34,411 nucleotides of DNA from assembly GCA_018399255.1 (NCBI GenBank), contig JAGYPA010000035.1, positions 1 to 34,411 of the forward strand, given 5' to 3'. The notes beneath the pieces are model-generated. The model did no database searches. It was not told the DNA's origin and saw only the letters and a program-made list of their open reading frames with translations. The position numbers were made by a program, and so were the translations under genes. Origin of the DNA: Spirochaetales bacterium. GTDB lineage: Bacteria > Spirochaetota > Spirochaetia > JABMQR01. Positions 32,638-34,411 of this stretch are shown piece by piece (the first letter of the stretch is position 1; each line of letters opens with the position of its first letter).

Positions 32638-33795
32638 TCAGCCTCTCGCACGGAGATGGGGTTTCTCTGCACCGACCCGGCCTAACGAATCCCTGTAGGG
32701 ATTTTTTCTGTGCCGTTTATACTTTCTGAAGTATTCACAAGCACGATAGTATCCCTCAGGATCCCGGTAGGTTGACGAAATGTCACACCGATACACTTCC
32801 AGAAGCTTAGGAAACAGTTGATTATCAAGAATTTCCCGGATTGAAGAAGCCGGGATATCGGGAATGTGAGCTGTCAGCATATGATTACCAACAAGATACT
32901 TAACCCTCTGGATAAATTCTACGGAAAATCCTAATCCCCGAAGGAACACTACAGCCCGCTCAGATCCGATTTGAGCATGCCGATCAAACTCATTCCTGTT
33001 TTGCCGTGATGCGTAGGCCTTTCCGCAGTCATGGACCAGAATACCCATAGCAATATCGGAATCCGGGCCTTTCATGTGCCGGAACATTTCCATGGTATGA
33101 TCCCAGACATCACCTTCAGGATGAAAATCCTTATCTTGAGAAACTCCCTTCATCGAATAGAGCAGCGGCCAATGCTCCTTGATAAAACCGGTATTCATCA
33201 AAATCTGGAAACCGCGCTCCGGAGCGGCTGATTCCAGCAGTCTTACAAGCAGCAGCCGCTGTTCTATTCGTCCCAGAGAAACCGGGCGACGAGAAAAGTC
33301 CGGCAGTTCAAGCAGAGATGCGTCAATTTCCCACTGATATCTGGCTGCAAGCAGTGCCGCATCCGCTGCAAAATACCACCAGCTCTCTGCTGGCGGCGGA
33401 TACATCTGTACATGAGCTGAAGATAAGATTTCTTTCTTGCGAATAATCGGATACATACCTGCAGGATCAATAAATTTTCGTTTCTCTGGAATGTAAAAAA
33501 AAACGAGCGGCTTCCAGAGCGTTCGTCCGGGTCCCGATTCTGCAGCATCGAGTATCCGTATTGCATAATTTTTTCCTGAGGCATTGGAGGCCGGCACCAA
33601 GGCATCAATCCGTTCTTCACCGGGAAATTCGATTGGGTCAAACATAGATGAGAGCTCAACAATATCAGCGGGCGATTCAATCTCCCTCACGGAACCGGTA
33701 CTTATGCGATAATAGAGATCAAGCGCAGTAATCCCGCTGAATCTGGGTGAAAAACCCTCTATTTCAAGTTTTTTTTCCGGTGCGGGTTCTTTCAT
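32638..33795 (-). CDS. HD-domain protein resembling a CCA-adding enzyme with a degenerate nucleotidyltransferase head
   Basis: 385 residues. The C-terminal half carries an HD phosphohydrolase domain of the tRNA nucleotidyltransferase/poly(A) polymerase kind: FHPEGDVWDHTMEMFRH (His233) and ILVHDCGKAY (His255-Asp256), followed by RHAQIGSERAVVFLRGLG and YLVGNHML. The N-terminal about 190 residues align loosely with a nucleotidyltransferase head (AADAALLAARYQWEIDASL resembles the RALRFAARLxFEID segment), but GGxxRD and the catalytic DxD are absent. It may therefore be only a metal-dependent phosphohydrolase acting on nucleotides or RNA. The substrate is unknown. It precedes murA by 43 bp and is divergent from the TPR-like gene. 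Confidence 0.75.
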   Translation of the reverse strand: MKEPAPEKKLEIEGFSPRFSGITALDLYYRISTGSVREIESPADIVELSSMFDPIEFPGEERIDALVPASNASGKNYAIRILDAAESGPGRTLWKPLVFFYIPEKRKFIDPAGMYPIIRKKEILSSAHVQMYPPPAESWWYFAADAALLAARYQWEIDASLLELPDFSRRPVSLGRIEQRLLLVRLLESAAPERGFQILMNTGFIKEHWPLLYSMKGVSQDKDFHPEGDVWDHTMEMFRHMKGPDSDIAMGILVHDCGKAYASRQNRNEFDRHAQIGSERAVVFLRGLGFSVEFIQRVKYLVGNHMLTAHIPDIPASSIREILDNQLFPKLLEVYRCDISSTYRDPEGYYRACEYFRKYKRHRKNPYRDSLGRVGAEKPHLRARG

Positions 33796-33843
33796 TACTC
33801 AAATCCCTGCCTGTCTCTGGTCTTTAATTCTAGCCTTAGGTAC

Positions 33844-33856
33844 AATGTAATACATT
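33844..33856. promoter_or_regulatory. Palindrome directly upstream of the TPR-like gene
   Basis: AATGTAATACATT is a perfect palindrome about a central A. Its last base directly precedes the ATG at 33857, and it overlaps a -10-like TACAAT (33841-33846). It sits in the 61-bp gap between divergent genes and would suit a repressor site. Confidence 0.35.
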
Positions 33857-34411
33857 ATGAAACCGACGCATATTAAAATAGTTACCCTCTTGCTGTTTCT
33901 GGCAGCAGTACCTGCTCTGCATGGAGAGACTGCAGCTTCACTGGATTCTCTCTATACTTCACCTTCCTATGAAGCTTATCTGGACACGCTTTATAACGCC
34001 CGTCCTGTACAAGAAATTTCTGATGCCCTCCAGCACCTGAGGGATTATCTTAAAGATCAACGCTCTGCTGCCGGCGCTGTTGCTGTGGCTGAGGCGCATG
34101 CCCTTGCCCTGACCGGTAAACACTTTATCGTAGAAGACTACTGTCATGATATCGCCGCCGGAAAGCAGTATCTTCAGGAGGCGGAAAAGATCCTCGAACA
34201 GTCGCAATGTTCCGATGCTTCAATCTGTTCGCAGGCTGCTGTTGTCAAGGCAGAGATTGCCGGCTCTTATTTTCTGACCGATCAGACCGCATATCTTTTC
34301 ACGTATGGTCTTTCCTCATCGAAATATATCGAGGAAGCCCTATCCATTGACCCGAATAACGTACATGCCCGAATCATGCTGGCAAATAAGTATTTCTACA
34401 CCCCCGGTATT
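33857..34411 (+). CDS. Secreted TPR-like repeat protein, N-terminal part (cut by window edge)
   Basis: 185 codons are visible, open to the window end. A signal peptide is clear (MKPTHIKIVTLLLFLAAVPALHG, cleavage about residue 23). The rest is helical and alanine-rich, with TPR-like segments such as AVAVAEAHALALTGKH, AAGKQYLQEAEKILEQ and SKYIEEALSIDPNNVHARIM; the last has the TPR AL..DP.N..A signature. Four cysteines are present, two of them close together (QCSDASIC). Secreted TPR proteins of this sort are common in spirochaetes and serve as periplasmic scaffolds, but no function can be assigned. No Shine-Dalgarno precedes the ATG. Confidence 0.75.
   Translation, partial: MKPTHIKIVTLLLFLAAVPALHGETAASLDSLYTSPSYEAYLDTLYNARPVQEISDALQHLRDYLKDQRSAAGAVAVAEAHALALTGKHFIVEDYCHDIAAGKQYLQEAEKILEQSQCSDASICSQAAVVKAEIAGSYFLTDQTAYLFTYGLSSSKYIEEALSIDPNNVHARIMLANKYFYTPGI

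Overview
The window reads as a piece of a free-living, probably anaerobic spirochaete chromosome. The protein set fits: a MurA with Asp at the usual active-site Cys, a DUF2259-like secreted protein, a secreted TPR-like protein, and single-copy housekeeping genes on both strands. The assignment is inference from protein resemblance; no rRNA or other taxonomic marker is present. No tRNA, rRNA, insertion sequence, prophage or CRISPR array was seen.

Layout. (1) 1-6374, minus strand: one methionine operon, transcribed right to left. It holds an aspartate-semialdehyde sulfurtransferase (COG1900/DUF39), a NIL-domain 2x[4Fe-4S] ferredoxin, a UPF0280/COG2122 ApbE-like protein, cobalamin-dependent methionine synthase metH, and metF cut by the window edge. 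The first three are the known parts of the methanogen-type route that makes homocysteine directly from aspartate semialdehyde and sulfide; metH and metF then methylate it. Short tandem repeats sit at two junctions and, in frame, inside metH. (2) 6612-12275: pth, a large cytoplasmic GH13 enzyme and nadE. (3) 12437-15418: a DAACS-type symporter, a secreted DUF2259-like protein and a polytopic membrane protein. (4) 23796-15432, minus strand: a gene string lgt, GH36 alpha-galactosidase, Xaa-Pro aminopeptidase, CDF metal transporter, gpmI, and a dolichol-kinase-like membrane enzyme that seems to have its own promoter. (5) 23882-26614, plus strand: ctpA-type protease, yjbQ and rsmE. (6) 28867-30973: a multi-SLBB polysaccharide-export protein divergent from two co-translated regulators, an NtrC-type AAA+ protein without an HTH and an OmpR-like winged-helix protein, both with degenerate receiver domains. 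(7) 30974-31280: a non-coding AT-rich region with five DnaA-box-like sites, a candidate replication origin or DnaA-controlled region. (8) 31281-34411: murA, an HD protein resembling a CCA-adding enzyme with a decayed head, and the start of a secreted TPR-like protein.

The points most worth following are the single-operon pathway from aspartate semialdehyde plus sulfide to methionine with its repeat tracts and foldable leader; the regulator pair, whose AAA+ member carries GAFTDA instead of GAFTGA; the paired DnaA boxes; and several genes whose -10 element ends only 6-7 nt before the ATG, suggesting leaderless transcripts.
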